NCBI GenBank assembly: GCA_030038475.1
Contig: JASHOU010000123.1
Coordinates: forward strand, 56,809-120,808
Length of the DNA: 64,000 nucleotides
Direction: 5' to 3'
Source of the DNA: Terriglobales bacterium
GTDB lineage: Bacteria > Acidobacteriota > Terriglobia > Terriglobales > Acidobacteriaceae
The position numbers and the translations under genes were made by a program. The notes under the pieces are model-generated. The model was given only the letters and a program-made list of their open reading frames with translations. It was not told the DNA's origin and searched no databases. Numbering within the stretch: position 1 is the first letter of the stretch; the number at the start of each line of letters is the position of its first letter. This document shows, piece by piece, positions 1-8,307 of the stretch.

Positions 1-1
1 C

Positions 2-478
2 CGTACCCCGGGCAACCTGCGCGCCTTTATCCAGGCCAAGTTGCGCAACCTTCGCACCGGCGCCATGTTCGAGCACCGTTTCCGCTCTCCCGACCCCATC
101 GAGAAAATCAACGTCGACGAAGAAAACATGGAGTTTCTCTACAGCGACGGCGACGACTACTATTTCATGAATACGGAAAACTACGAGCAGACGCATCTCA
201 CCCGCGACATTCTGGGCGATGCCGTCGACTATCTAACGCCGAACCTGCAAATCAAAGTTGAGTTTTTCGACGGCAAAGCCGTCGGTATCGAGCTGCCGCA
301 AACGGTTGTACTGACCGTAATGGAGGTAGAGCCGGGCCTGAAAAGCGCAACCGCCTCGAGCGTGACCAAGCCGGCGACAACCGAAACCGGACTCGTCGTG
401 CAAGTGCCGCCATTCATCAATGAAGGTGAGAAGATCAAGGTGGACACAGCGGAGGGAACGTATCTTTCCAGGGCTTAA
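2..478 (+). CDS. efp: Elongation factor P, 5' end missing
   Basis: EF-P binds the ribosome between P and E sites and relieves stalling at proline runs. The reading frame is open from the window edge. It contains the end of the N-terminal KOW-like domain (TGAMFEHRFRS), the central OB domain (EFLYSDGDDYYFMNTENYEQ) and the C-terminal OB domain with the family signature around GLVVQVPPFINEGEKIKVDT, ending in YLSRA. The modified-lysine loop lies upstream of the window, so the modification type cannot be judged. Identity is very secure; only the start is missing. Confidence 0.96.
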   Translation, partial: RTPGNLRAFIQAKLRNLRTGAMFEHRFRSPDPIEKINVDEENMEFLYSDGDDYYFMNTENYEQTHLTRDILGDAVDYLTPNLQIKVEFFDGKAVGIELPQTVVLTVMEVEPGLKSATASSVTKPATTETGLVVQVPPFINEGEKIKVDTAEGTYLSRA

Positions 479-560
479 GGTTTCAAGGTTTCCACCCAAA
501 TGTCACTGCACCTCGAAGGCGATTAGAAAATGACTTCCTTTGTTCTGACTTTGTTGGTCA

Positions 561-604
561 CGGGAGTTGCTTTTTACGGACTCGGGAGTTGCTTTTTACG
601 GACT
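561..604. repeat. Perfect 22-bp tandem duplication
   Basis: Bases 561-582 and 583-604 are identical (CGGGAGTTGCTTTTTACGGAC plus T). The unit is not a multiple of three, so it shifts any reading frame crossing it. A frame starting at ATG 530 (MTSFVLTLLVTGVAFYGL) would continue to a stop at 663-665 if one copy were removed, giving a short membrane peptide of about 38 residues. Confidence 0.9.
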
Positions 605-618
605 TTGGTACGGAGCGT

Positions 619-774
619 ATGCCAGGAAATTATACCGTGCGAAGTCCTTACACTGGACGCTTTAAGTATCGCTACAGCCCGAGCCTTTTCCAGCGTATCG
701 CCGTTTGCACAGGGAGCCTCGTGATCCTCCTGGCGGGGTTCGCTCAGATTCTTAGAATGTGGAAGCCACGATGA
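619..774 (+). CDS. Possible small membrane protein (51 aa)
   Basis: I do not recognise this product. The frame from ATG 619 gives a basic N-terminal half (PYTGRFKYRYSPSLFQR) followed by one hydrophobic helix (IAVCTGSLVILLAGFAQIL) and a basic end, the profile of a single-pass small membrane protein. A GGAG lies close upstream at 612-615. It overlaps in another frame the short ORF broken by the 22-bp duplication, so only one of the two can be the original gene. It sits between efp and acyP. Confidence is low because the ORF is short. Confidence 0.3.
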   Translation: MPGNYTVRSPYTGRFKYRYSPSLFQRIAVCTGSLVILLAGFAQILRMWKPR

Positions 775-782
775 TTTCTATC

Positions 783-814
783 CTTGAAACTCTGAAACCT
801 TGAAACTTTGAAAT
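783..814 (+). repeat. Degenerate octamer array (TGAAAC words)
   Basis: Four roughly 8-nt units of the form CTTGAAA / CTCTGAAA / CCTTGAAA / CTTTGAAA run directly into the GTG start of acyP. The same word family recurs at 52418-52525 and 60484-60607. Confidence 0.8.
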
Positions 815-1111
815 GTGAGCCACACTGAAAATCGTACCTTAGCAAAGCGTTATCTCATCCGCGGCCGCGTGCAAGGTGTCGGATTCCGCTGGTTTGTGGA
901 ACGCGAAGCGCACTTGCTCGCCATCACCGGATGGGTGCGCAACAATCCCGATGGCAGCGTCGAAGTGCTGGCCATCGGTACCCGAGAGCAACTGGCCGGA
1001 TTGCGTTCGCGCTTGCAGGAGGGTCCGCGCGCGGCGCGGGTCGATGATGTAGACGAATCGGAAACCGAGCCCGTCTCAGGGCTCAGTTCCTTTCAAGTTC
1101 GAGGGGCATAA
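815..1111 (+). CDS. acyP: Acylphosphatase
   Basis: Small cytoplasmic enzyme hydrolysing acyl phosphates. The 98-residue protein has the family size plus a short N-terminal extension and shows the signature RGRVQGVGFRWFV. The catalytic arginine is R25 and the catalytic asparagine N43 in GWVRNNPDGSVEV, equivalent to R23/N41 of the mammalian enzyme. The GTG start abuts a TGAAAC-word array, with no clear Shine-Dalgarno sequence. apt follows 23 bp downstream on the same strand, so the two may be cotranscribed, and the intervening bases carry a near-perfect 15-nt repeat (TTCGAGGGGCATAA / TTCGAGGAGCATAA). Confidence 0.95.
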   Translation: MSHTENRTLAKRYLIRGRVQGVGFRWFVEREAHLLAITGWVRNNPDGSVEVLAIGTREQLAGLRSRLQEGPRAARVDDVDESETEPVSGLSSFQVRGA

Positions 1112-1134
1112 CTTCGAGGAGCATAATTTTATAA

Positions 1135-1701
1135 ATGGCGACCAGGATACCGAACCCGATGCGAACCGAACCTCTCGATTGCGATGCGTTGAAAAAACTG
1201 ATCCGCGAAGTTCCCGACTTCCCGAAGAAGGGCATTTTGTTTTATGACATCACTACGCTGCTCAAGGACAAGCTCGGTTTCGCGCGCCTGATTGATGCGC
1301 TTTCTGAACACTACATCGGCAAAGAGATCGACCTCGTGCTGGGCATGGAAGCCCGGGGATTTATTTTCGGTCCGGCGCTCGCCTACCGGTTGAATGCCGG
1401 ATTCGTTCCGGTGCGCAAGCCGGGCAAGCTTCCGGCTGAGACGGCAAAGGTCAGCTACGAACTCGAATACGGCAGCAACTCGCTCGAAATCCACAAAGAC
1501 GCGGTCGCGAAGGGTCAACGCGTCCTCATTGTGGATGATCTGCTGGCTACGGGCGGAACGGCGGTCGCAACGGCCGAATTGGCTGCCGGTCGCGGCGCAC
1601 AGATCGCAGGATTAGCCTTCGTAGTTGAGTTGGATTTCCTGAAAGGTCGCGAGAAGTTGGCCAAGTACGATGTCTTCTCGCTTCTGCATTACGATCGCTG
1701 A
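1135..1701 (+). CDS. apt: Adenine phosphoribosyltransferase
   Basis: Converts adenine plus PRPP to AMP in purine salvage. The 188-residue protein shows the APT opening [15 protein letters not shown], the conserved [14 protein letters not shown], the flexible-loop region [10 protein letters not shown], and the PRPP-binding motif [14 protein letters not shown]. Length is slightly above the usual 170-180, so ATG 1159 (MRTEPLDCD) is an alternative start. GAGGA lies at 1116-1120. It ends before a hairpin separating it from a convergent small ORF. Confidence 0.97.
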   Translation: MATRIPNPMRTEPLDCDALKKLIREVPDFPKKGILFYDITTLLKDKLGFARLIDALSEHYIGKEIDLVLGMEARGFIFGPALAYRLNAGFVPVRKPGKLPAETAKVSYELEYGSNSLEIHKDAVAKGQRVLIVDDLLATGGTAVATAELAAGRGAQIAGLAFVVELDFLKGREKLAKYDVFSLLHYDR

Positions 1702-1745
1702 TTACCGCGGAACGATGAGGGTCATTTTCCAAACATCTGCAAGCG

Positions 1746-1788
1746 GGAGGGGCTAAGTCCGACGTCGGTTAACGTCTGGAGCCCCTCC
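1746..1788. terminator. Hairpin between convergent genes
   Basis: A perfect 9-bp stem GGAGGGGCT / AGCCCCTCC encloses a 25-nt loop that itself contains the palindrome CCGACGTCGG, so it can form a branched structure. It lies between the apt stop and the stop of the convergent small ORF. No T-run follows on either strand, so it is either a weak terminator or one more dispersed palindrome. Confidence 0.4.
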
Positions 1789-1922
1789 TACTTAATCAGA
1801 TATGCCACAGCGAGAAATAAACCTCTCCAAATTGCCAGACTGAAGGCAATAGACACAGCATAGGAAAAAATCGCAACCCAATTCCATCTCACCGATTCAT
1901 TCTCGTTTTCGGTCTTCAGCAT
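1788..1922 (-). CDS. Possible small single-pass membrane protein (44 aa)
   Basis: Unrecognised. From the ATG at 1922 it reads a charged N-terminus (MLKTENENESVRWNW) followed by one long hydrophobic helix (VAIFSYAVSIAFSLAIW and GLFLAVAYLI). The frame extends upstream to 2003, but the added residues look non-coding. It converges on apt across a hairpin. The clean charged-then-hydrophobic layout favours a real small protein; nothing in it suggests a function. Confidence 0.4.
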   Translation of the reverse strand: MLKTENENESVRWNWVAIFSYAVSIAFSLAIWRGLFLAVAYLIK

Positions 1923-2165
1923 GGCGAAGCGCTCACTCACTTGATTAGAAGCAATTCTCGGACCTTTGGTTGGTACCCGCAAGTGATTGGAAATATTCCG
2001 CAAGTTTGACCGCAGTTTCCCGAATCCGGTGATTCACCCGATGCCAGTAGAGATTTCCCCCCAGTACTGCGAAATTTTTCACGTTACCTCGGCTCCCTAC
2101 CTTTTCTTGCCGGCACCTAATACTCCACGGCTACAGTGGTAATCTATTGCCCTGCACGGTGAAGT

Positions 2166-3080
2166 ATGCGCACGGTCTTGGGTTCAATGCAGCGGTTCGA
2201 GATCGGACCAAAGAAGGCTGGTCCAAACACGGCCGACCTCAACCGATCAGAACATAGTCGGACCGACGTTACCCGAATCAACCTTGGCCAAATCGACTTT
2301 GGAAAGACCACGGCTCCTCTTGTGCTAGCCGCCATAACGCTGATCGCGTGGGTCAATGTGCTCGCACAGCCCGTCGCGCCAGCCCTCCCACCGTCAATAA
2401 CAACCGCGCCTCTCTCTGTCGACCAAGTGGTGAACAATCTCATCCGCAAAGATGCCGAGCGCGCCCAGGCTCTGCGCCACTATCAAGCGACCCGCATCTA
2501 TCACCTTTCCTATCGCGGATTCCCAAGCGATCACGATGCGGAGATGATCGTGGAGGCAACCTACGACAGCCCTTCCACGAAACGCTTTCGGATCGTCTCG
2601 CAACAGGGATCGAAACTGATTGTCGACCACGTCTTCAAGCGCTTGCTGCAAAGTGAAGAAGAAGCAACGGAGCCAGAAATTCGCGACAACATGATGCTGA
2701 ACCGGAGTAATTACGACATTGCACTCGTCGGCTATGAGTCTTCAGGCCACGGTAAACAGTACGTGCTTTATGTCACGCCAAAAGAGATGAGCAAGTATGT
2801 GTATCGCGGTAAGGTGTGGGTGGATGCGACCGATTTCGCCGTAACCAGAATTGACGCCGAGCCCGCCAGGAATCCTTCGTTTTGGACAAAGAGAAGCGAG
2901 TTTCACCACGAGTATATGAAGGTGCAGGATTTTTGGCTGCCTTGCCGGAACGAGTCAGTAAGCCAAGTCCGACTTGGGGGGCGCGCCACTCTGACCATTG
3001 AATACCGTAACTACCACGTAGTCGATTCGCGAGTCTCGCTGAATGCTCCGACTGCGGCCTCCGCGCCTGGCATCCGGTAG
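2166..3080 (+). CDS. Secreted outer-membrane-lipoprotein-sorting-like protein
   Basis: A 304-residue protein with a charged N-terminal stretch of about 48 residues, then a hydrophobic segment (APLVLAAITLIAWVNVLAQP) that is probably a signal peptide or anchor. The exported part contains short amphipathic beta strands and the phrases YVLYVTPKEMSKYVYRGKVWVD and DFWLPCRNESVSQVRLGG. These are typical of the LolA/LolB/RseB-type lipid-binding half-barrel proteins common in acidobacteria. Family assignment rests on pattern similarity. The true start may be a later ATG such as the one at 2187. A DUF2393-like gene follows 12 bp downstream. Confidence 0.7.
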   Translation: MRTVLGSMQRFEIGPKKAGPNTADLNRSEHSRTDVTRINLGQIDFGKTTAPLVLAAITLIAWVNVLAQPVAPALPPSITTAPLSVDQVVNNLIRKDAERAQALRHYQATRIYHLSYRGFPSDHDAEMIVEATYDSPSTKRFRIVSQQGSKLIVDHVFKRLLQSEEEATEPEIRDNMMLNRSNYDIALVGYESSGHGKQYVLYVTPKEMSKYVYRGKVWVDATDFAVTRIDAEPARNPSFWTKRSEFHHEYMKVQDFWLPCRNESVSQVRLGGRATLTIEYRNYHVVDSRVSLNAPTAASAPGIR

Positions 3081-3086
3081 TACAAT
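3081..3086 (+). promoter_or_regulatory. -10 box TACAAT, leaderless start
   Basis: TACAAT lies exactly six bases before ATG 3093. There is no Shine-Dalgarno sequence, so the transcript is predicted to begin at or next to the start codon. It overlaps the end of the upstream gene. Confidence 0.5.
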
Positions 3087-3092
3087 CCGGCC

Positions 3093-3602
3093 ATGGATGG
3101 CCTGATCCAGTCCAACCCAAATCCTACGGCCGAGCGGCAGGAGTCCATCCTGCGCCCCATTCTCATCGGCATCGTCATCGTTGGAGTCGTGGTTGGCATT
3201 CTGGCGCTGATTTTCCGGGCGGAGCAGCCCAAGCCGGCCCCGCCTCCAGCCTATGCTGCGAACCTGAAATTTTCGGATCTGAAAACGAGCGCGGCGCAGA
3301 ACTTTGTCGGCACCACAGTCAACTATCTCGACGGCGCCATCACCAACACTGGCGACAAGACCGTTGTGCACGCGGTCGTTAGGGTCACGTTTAAAGACGA
3401 CATGGGACAGACTGCGCAGCGCGAAGAGCTTCCTCTGCGCGTTCTCCGCACCGGCGGACCCTACGATGAAGCTGTCGACCTCAGCCTTTCGCCGCTGGCA
3501 CCCGGCCAGAGCGAACCCTTTCGCCTGACCTTCGAGAATATCTCGGCGCAATGGAATCATGCCTATCCCGATTTGCAGATCACGGAAGTTACAGCGAAGT
3601 AG
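3093..3602 (+). CDS. DUF2393-like membrane-anchored protein
   Basis: A 169-residue protein with a cytoplasmic N-terminus, one transmembrane helix at about residues 22-41 (PILIGIVIVGVVVGILALIF), a Pro-rich linker (PKPAPPP) and an extracytoplasmic domain of the immunoglobulin-like FxLYD/DUF2393 kind (YLDGAITNTGDKTVVHAVVRV, APGQSEPFRLTFENIS). Such domains are thought to mediate contacts at the cell surface; the precise role is unknown. The start is set by the -10 box six bases upstream. Confidence 0.75.
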   Translation: MDGLIQSNPNPTAERQESILRPILIGIVIVGVVVGILALIFRAEQPKPAPPPAYAANLKFSDLKTSAAQNFVGTTVNYLDGAITNTGDKTVVHAVVRVTFKDDMGQTAQREELPLRVLRTGGPYDEAVDLSLSPLAPGQSEPFRLTFENISAQWNHAYPDLQITEVTAK

Positions 3603-3735
3603 AAGTTATTGCGAAGAATTTTGCAGTTACATCCTTATAAGTGCAAAAAGCTTGTCAATGAGTCTTCTTCATGCGATGAACTCATGATTTCGTTTGACTC
3701 GCGCGGCTCTTCGGTATATGTGTATTTTCTCTCTT

Positions 3736-5607
3736 ATGCGGAAGCGCGCCGCCATACTCGCGTACTTGGCCATTACCACGTTGGCATCGGGCCGTGATAA
3801 GCCACAAATCTGGCTGCAAGTCCGTACCCCGAATTTCATGGTTGTGACTGACGCCAATGAAAAAATTGGCCGGCGCATTGCCGACCAGTTGGAGCGTATG
3901 CGGGCCGTCTTTCAGCGCGTGCTTCCCCACGCGGTGCATGATAACGACTCTCCCGTCATTGTGATGGCTGTCAAAGACGAAAAGGACTTCCGCGCCCTCG
4001 AACCGCAAATCTATCTGGAAAAAGGACAAATCAAACTTGGTGGGCTTTTTCTGGCTACGCCGGACAAAAACTACATTCTTATGCGAGTGGATGCGGAGGG
4101 CGACCACCCCTATGCCGTGATTTATCACGAGTACACGCACCTTCTCCTTCGCAAGTCCGCAGAATGGTTGCCCTTGTGGTTGAACGAGGGGTTGGCCGAG
4201 TTTTACGAGAATACGGACATCCACGATAAGGACGTCGCACTGGGCCAGCCGAATTCACAGAATTTGCAGTTGCTGCGCGAGAGCCGCCTTTTGCCGCTCG
4301 CTTCGCTGTTCGCGGTCGATCACAATTCGCCCTATTATCACGAGGAAAATAAAGCTTCCATTTTCTATGCCGAGTCGTGGGCGCTCACCCATTATCTTTT
4401 CGTAAGAGACCACGCAGAGAACACGAACCATCTAGCCGACTACATGGACCTGTTACAGAGCAACGAAGATGCTGTAGCAGCGGCGACCCGGTCATTCGGC
4501 GATCTTAAGCAACTGCAGTCCTCGTTGGAGGGCTACATTCGCCAGGGAAGATACACCTTTTACCACGGGCCCATTTCCGTCGATGTCGACGATACAGCGT
4601 TCAAGGTACAAAGCTTGACCGAGGAGCAGGCAGACGCGCGACGGGCCGATTTCCTCGCCTACGACGGACGCCTCGCCGATTCCCGTTCCCTTCTGGATCA
4701 GGTGCTGCACGAAGACCCACAGAACATTTCGGCGCATGAAACCATGGGATTCCTGGAGTTTCGCGCGGGCCATCTGGAGCAGGCGCAAAAATGGTACGAA
4801 CAGGCGGTAAAACTGGACTCGCAGAGCTATCTCGCCCACTACTACTACGCCGCAATCTCGATGAGCGAAGCGATTCCAGTCGACGACTCCCTGGTCGAAG
4901 CCAGTTTACGCACCGCAATCAAGCTCAATCCAACGTTTGCGCCGGCCTTCGATCGATTAGCGGCTTTCGAGGGTATGCTGCGGCAAAATCTCGAGGAAGC
5001 GCACATGATGTCGCTTTCGGCTGTGGAACTGGACCCGGGCAATGTCGGTTATCGCATCACCGCGGCCAACCTACTCATGCAATTGCAGCGAAGCGAGGAT
5101 GCCGCGAATGTGCTGCGTATTGCCTTGCGCATGGCCAAGACGCCTTCGGAAACGGCGATGGTGCAAGGTTTTCTCACGCAAGTCGAGCAATACACGAACG
5201 CCAGGCAACGGGCGACAGCACAAAATCGCCGTTCCGCCACGGAACCTATGGATAACGCTCCAGCGAACGTGGAAACGGTCGAGACCGCTGATGGCGATGT
5301 TGAGGCGCCAGATGTTGACGAGCCGGAAGAAGTGCCAAAAGGGCCTCACCATTTCCTGTCCGGCACGCTGCATGATGTGCAGTGTCACACCCAAAAGATC
5401 GACATGGTGATCGCCGCGCAAGGCAAAACCATGCCATTGCACGCCGGCAATTTCTATAAGATTCAATACACAGCTCTCGGCTTCACGCTGCAGCATGATC
5501 TCAATCCCTGTAGAGATCTAGAGGGTAAATCCGCCAAGGTCGAATACATTGAATCTTCCTCCGACTCCAAAGTGTTGTACGTGGCCGCGATCGAAATCCA
5601 CAAGTGA
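3736..5607 (+). CDS. Exported gluzincin-like peptidase with TPR repeats
   Basis: From ATG 3736 the protein has a signal peptide (MRKRAAILAYLAITTLASG). A peptidase-MA-like domain (DUF1570 type) follows, with HEYTH at residues 131-135 and NEGLAEF at 150-156. H131, H135 and E151 are the expected zinc ligands and E132 the catalytic base. Several TPR repeats occupy about residues 320-480 (AHETMGFLEFRAGHLEQAQ and following). After an acidic linker there is a beta-rich C-terminal domain. Starts at TTG 3694 or ATG 3718 are possible but would put residues before the basic n-region. Substrate unknown; probably periplasmic. Confidence 0.85.
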   Translation: MRKRAAILAYLAITTLASGRDKPQIWLQVRTPNFMVVTDANEKIGRRIADQLERMRAVFQRVLPHAVHDNDSPVIVMAVKDEKDFRALEPQIYLEKGQIKLGGLFLATPDKNYILMRVDAEGDHPYAVIYHEYTHLLLRKSAEWLPLWLNEGLAEFYENTDIHDKDVALGQPNSQNLQLLRESRLLPLASLFAVDHNSPYYHEENKASIFYAESWALTHYLFVRDHAENTNHLADYMDLLQSNEDAVAAATRSFGDLKQLQSSLEGYIRQGRYTFYHGPISVDVDDTAFKVQSLTEEQADARRADFLAYDGRLADSRSLLDQVLHEDPQNISAHETMGFLEFRAGHLEQAQKWYEQAVKLDSQSYLAHYYYAAISMSEAIPVDDSLVEASLRTAIKLNPTFAPAFDRLAAFEGMLRQNLEEAHMMSLSAVELDPGNVGYRITAANLLMQLQRSEDAANVLRIALRMAKTPSETAMVQGFLTQVEQYTNARQRATAQNRRSATEPMDNAPANVETVETADGDVEAPDVDEPEEVPKGPHHFLSGTLHDVQCHTQKIDMVIAAQGKTMPLHAGNFYKIQYTALGFTLQHDLNPCRDLEGKSAKVEYIESSSDSKVLYVAAIEIHK

Positions 5608-5674
5608 GAGCTGCAACTCCCTTCGACATCATCACAGCGCAACCCTCCCCTGCAAACGTCATTCTCCTCTCCGT

Positions 5675-5680
5675 TACAAT
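5675..5680 (+). promoter_or_regulatory. -10 box TACAAT for selD, leaderless start
   Basis: TACAAT is followed by six bases (CACTTC) and then GTG 5687. No Shine-Dalgarno sequence is present, supporting GTG 5687 as the start of the full-length selD. Confidence 0.5.
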
Positions 5681-5686
5681 CACTTC

Positions 5687-6745
5687 GTGACTGATGACGT
5701 CAAACCGTTCCGTCTAACCGAGTCTGTTAAAGCTGCGGGTTGAGCGTCCAAGCTGAGTCCGGCGGCGCTGGACGCAGTGCTTGGGAAATTAGCCCGGCAA
5801 CAGGACCCGAATGTGCTCATCGGCTTCGATCACGCCGACGACGCCGGAGTGTATCGGTTGACGCCGGAAACGGCGCTTGTGCAGACCGTCGATTTTTTTA
5901 CACCCATCGTGGACGACCCCTACACCTTCGGCCAGATCGCCGCCACCAATGCCCTCAGCGATGTCTACGCTATGGGTGGAAAACCGCTGACTTCGCTCGC
6001 GCTCGTCTGCTTTCCAGAAAAAGGCGATCTCGAAATTCTTGAGCGCATCCTTGCCGGCGGCTTGGCAAAGATGATCGAAGCCAGCTGCACGGTAGTCGGC
6101 GGACATAGCATCCGCGATGACGAGACAAAATTCGGATATTCGGTCACAGGAGTGATTCATCCCAAACGCGTGCTGGCAAATCAGGGCGCGCAACCCGGCG
6201 ACCGGTTGCTGTTTACCAAAGCTCTCGGGACGGGGGTCATTTCGACCGCAATCAAGAAAGGTGTGGCGCAGCCCGAATGGATCGACGCAGCCGTGGCCTC
6301 AATGACCACGTTGAATAAACGCGCAGCTGAAGTAATCGCAGATGTTGCGCGTTCCTGGTCTGTCCATGCTCTGACCGACGTTACCGGGTTCGGCCTGATC
6401 GGCCACGCGCGCGAAATGGCGCTGGCGTCAAACGTCAGCCTCATCGTTGAATCCGCCAACATTCTCGTGCTCGCGGGCGCTCTCGACTGCATTCGCGCCG
6501 GCTATATTCCCGGTGGACTCAGAGCCAATCGCGATTTTGCCGAATGCCTGGTCGGTTACGATGAAACAGTTTCCGCCGATATCCGCACGCTTTTGTTCGA
6601 CCCGCAAACTGCCGGAGGATTGCTGATCTCTGTCTCCTCCGAAGACGCCGTTCCGCTCACACGTGCCCTGCAGGATGCCAGTGTTCCTGTCCTCGAAATC
6701 GGCCGAGTCGTGGCACGTACCAAACCCTTAATCCGCGTGGCTTGA
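5687..6745 (+). CDS. selD: Selenide, water dikinase, selenocysteine-containing
   Basis: Makes selenophosphate from selenide and ATP for Sec-tRNA and selenouridine synthesis. Read through one in-frame TGA (5741-5743), the protein is 352 residues, close to E. coli SelD (347). The N-terminus reads KPFRLTESVKAAG-U-ASKLSP, matching the family signature RLTxYSxGAGCxxK: U19 replaces the catalytic Cys17 and K22 matches Lys20 of E. coli. Downstream are DHADDAGVY, TVDFFTPIVDDPYTFGQIAATNALSDVYAMGG, GGHSI, TDVTGFGLIGHA and DPQTAGG. A hairpin fitting a bacterial SECIS follows the TGA. An annotation starting at GTG 5777 would lose the catalytic residue. The 3' end overlaps a convergent DinB gene by 18 bp. 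Confidence 0.93.
5744..5775 (+). promoter_or_regulatory. Putative bacterial SECIS hairpin in selD
   Basis: Immediately after the TGA, a perfect 7-bp stem GCGTCCA (5744-5750) / TGGACGC (5769-5775) encloses an upper helix GCTG/CGGC (with a U-G pair) and a 7-nt apical loop AGTCCGG that contains the GU expected for SelB binding. The distance from UGA to the apical loop (about 12-18 nt) is in the bacterial range. It also encodes SelD residues. Confidence 0.8.
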
Positions 6746-7273
6746 TTCGTGCTTCGCACCACCTCCCTGGATCAGTCCCCAGATATGCGCCAGATGATGA
6801 TCATCGTGCTCGGCCACAAAAAATAAGTGGTCTACCAGCCGCATCGGAATTTTCAATCTCAGATGCGGAATGTTGCGTGCAAGAACCGTCGGGTCGATGC
6901 TATCCACTCGGTTCACCAGGCGCGACCGTGCGCTTCGAAATTGAGCCAGAATGTCACCGATTGAGCGCCGATTGTACTGCGCTTCCCACGTGCTTCGATT
7001 GGTCAGGTCAGCAACAGTAAGCTGCGATGCTCCCGCCAGATAGTCATCGACGCGTGCCATCCAAAGCGATTCGAGATCGACCAGATGCCCGGCATGTTCC
7101 TGGGCCGACCACTTTTCACCCGGCCTTGCCGCCAAAACTCCATGAGCCACGCCACGGCAAATTTCCTCCAAACGCGCCGGTGTGCCTCTCAACCGCGCGC
7201 ACAGCATAGGATGATGTTCGACGGGAAACGTGAACTCAAATTTGCGCTCAAACCACGCTGGCGGAGGATTCAT
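6728..7273 (-). CDS. DinB-family protein
   Basis: A 181-residue four-helix-bundle protein of the DinB/YfiT-like superfamily, whose members bind a divalent metal through three histidines and often act as thiol-dependent transferases. Likely ligands are a histidine in SAQEHAGHLVDLE (about residues 60-63) and the HxxxH of AEHDDHHLAHI (156-160). Typical phrases are GEKWSAQEHAGHLVDLESLWMARVD and RSIGDILAQFRSARSRLV. It converges on and overlaps the last 18 bp of selD. The substrate cannot be predicted. A second DinB-like gene lies at 19359-19910. Confidence 0.85.
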   Translation of the reverse strand: MNPPPAWFERKFEFTFPVEHHPMLCARLRGTPARLEEICRGVAHGVLAARPGEKWSAQEHAGHLVDLESLWMARVDDYLAGASQLTVADLTNRSTWEAQYNRRSIGDILAQFRSARSRLVNRVDSIDPTVLARNIPHLRLKIPMRLVDHLFFVAEHDDHHLAHIWGLIQGGGAKHESSHAD

Positions 7274-7381
7274 AGTTGCGGATGAAAGATGCGGGAGGAA
7301 TGCTCACATCAAAGATGCTGAAACAATCGGAAACGATTCGTCAAAGCGTAATCGGACATTTCTCTTGCGATTAAAGACAGG

Positions 7382-8215
7382 TCAGCCGCCCAACAATTTG
7401 TTTACTTCGTTATGAGGCACCGCTCCCTCCATCGCGCTGTACGTTCCCGATGTCCTGAGTTCTTCCGCCAGCCGTCGCAGCAGACTGAGCGTCGCGCGGA
7501 TTGGTCCAGATCCCACGCTCACACGCGCCACGCCGAGCTTCGCCAGCTCCGGAATCGACGGCGATCCCGGCCCGGCGAGAATGTTGAGTGGACACTCGAC
7601 CGCTTTGGCGAGGCGTCCGATCGTTTCGGGGTCTTTTAGTCCGGGAGCGAAGACACAATCGGCGCCCGCATCGCGAAACGCAAGCAACCGTCGCACAGCT
7701 TCGGAATAATCGGCGTCTGGATTGCCACCGCCCGGCAGAAGATAAACATCTGTGCGAGCGTTGACGACAATTGGCGTGCGCATCTCCAGAACCGTCTGAC
7801 GCACTACCTTGATTTTTTCTACCGCGAGCTCTAATGAACATAATGGCTGATCCTGTCGGCCGGTTGCGTCCTCCAGGTTCATTCCAACAGCTCCCGCCTC
7901 GATCAGTTCGCGCGTCGTTCTCGCCACATCTTCCGCCGTGACACCGTATCCCGCTTCTACATCCGCGGTCACTGGCACATGCACGGCGCGAACGATGCGG
8001 CCGATGCGAGCCAGCATTTCTTCGCGTGGAATACGCTCGCCGTCGGGATAACCGAGCGAAAACGCGATGCCGGCCGAGGTCGTCGCAATCGCGGGAAAGC
8101 CGGCTTCCTCAAAGATGCGGGCGCTCGCCACATCCCACGCGTTCGGCAAAATGAGCACACCCGGCCCGCGATGCAACTGCCGGAACTGATTTGCTTTGCT
8201 GGTCTGGAATTCCAT
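7382..8215 (-). CDS. Isocitrate lyase / PEP mutase family enzyme
   Basis: TIM-barrel enzyme of the PEP mutase/isocitrate lyase superfamily acting on C-C or C-P bonds next to a carboxylate. Starting at ATG 8215 behind GAGAGAGG the protein is 277 residues. It shows PNAWDVASARIFEEAGFPAIATTSAG, the metal-binding loop ADVEAGYG, GMNLEDA, and NARTDVY. The KKCGH loop of true isocitrate lyases is absent, so it belongs to the broad subfamily near carboxyphosphonoenolpyruvate mutase and 2-methylisocitrate lyase. The FlK-like thioesterase gene lies directly upstream on the same strand (93-bp gap), so they may form an operon. Confidence 0.85.
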   Translation of the reverse strand: MEFQTSKANQFRQLHRGPGVLILPNAWDVASARIFEEAGFPAIATTSAGIAFSLGYPDGERIPREEMLARIGRIVRAVHVPVTADVEAGYGVTAEDVARTTRELIEAGAVGMNLEDATGRQDQPLCSLELAVEKIKVVRQTVLEMRTPIVVNARTDVYLLPGGGNPDADYSEAVRRLLAFRDAGADCVFAPGLKDPETIGRLAKAVECPLNILAGPGSPSIPELAKLGVARVSVGSGPIRATLSLLRRLAEELRTSGTYSAMEGAVPHNEVNKLLGG

Positions 8216-8307
8216 AACCTCTCTCGATTCTCGTTTCGAAACCCGCGCCGATAGGTTTTGCCGCGCAGGTAATCGCTTGCTCAACCTCGCTGTGCCAACC
8301 CCGCAAA

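Noticed and set aside
2955..3560. Minus-strand ORF of 201 codons
   Set aside because: Overlaps two clear plus-strand genes and has no recognisable motif.
5741..5743. TGA as a true stop separating a short ORF from a TTG/GTG-started SelD
   Set aside because: A start at 5777 would remove the conserved N-terminal catalytic motif, which is fully present in frame across the TGA, together with a SECIS-like hairpin.
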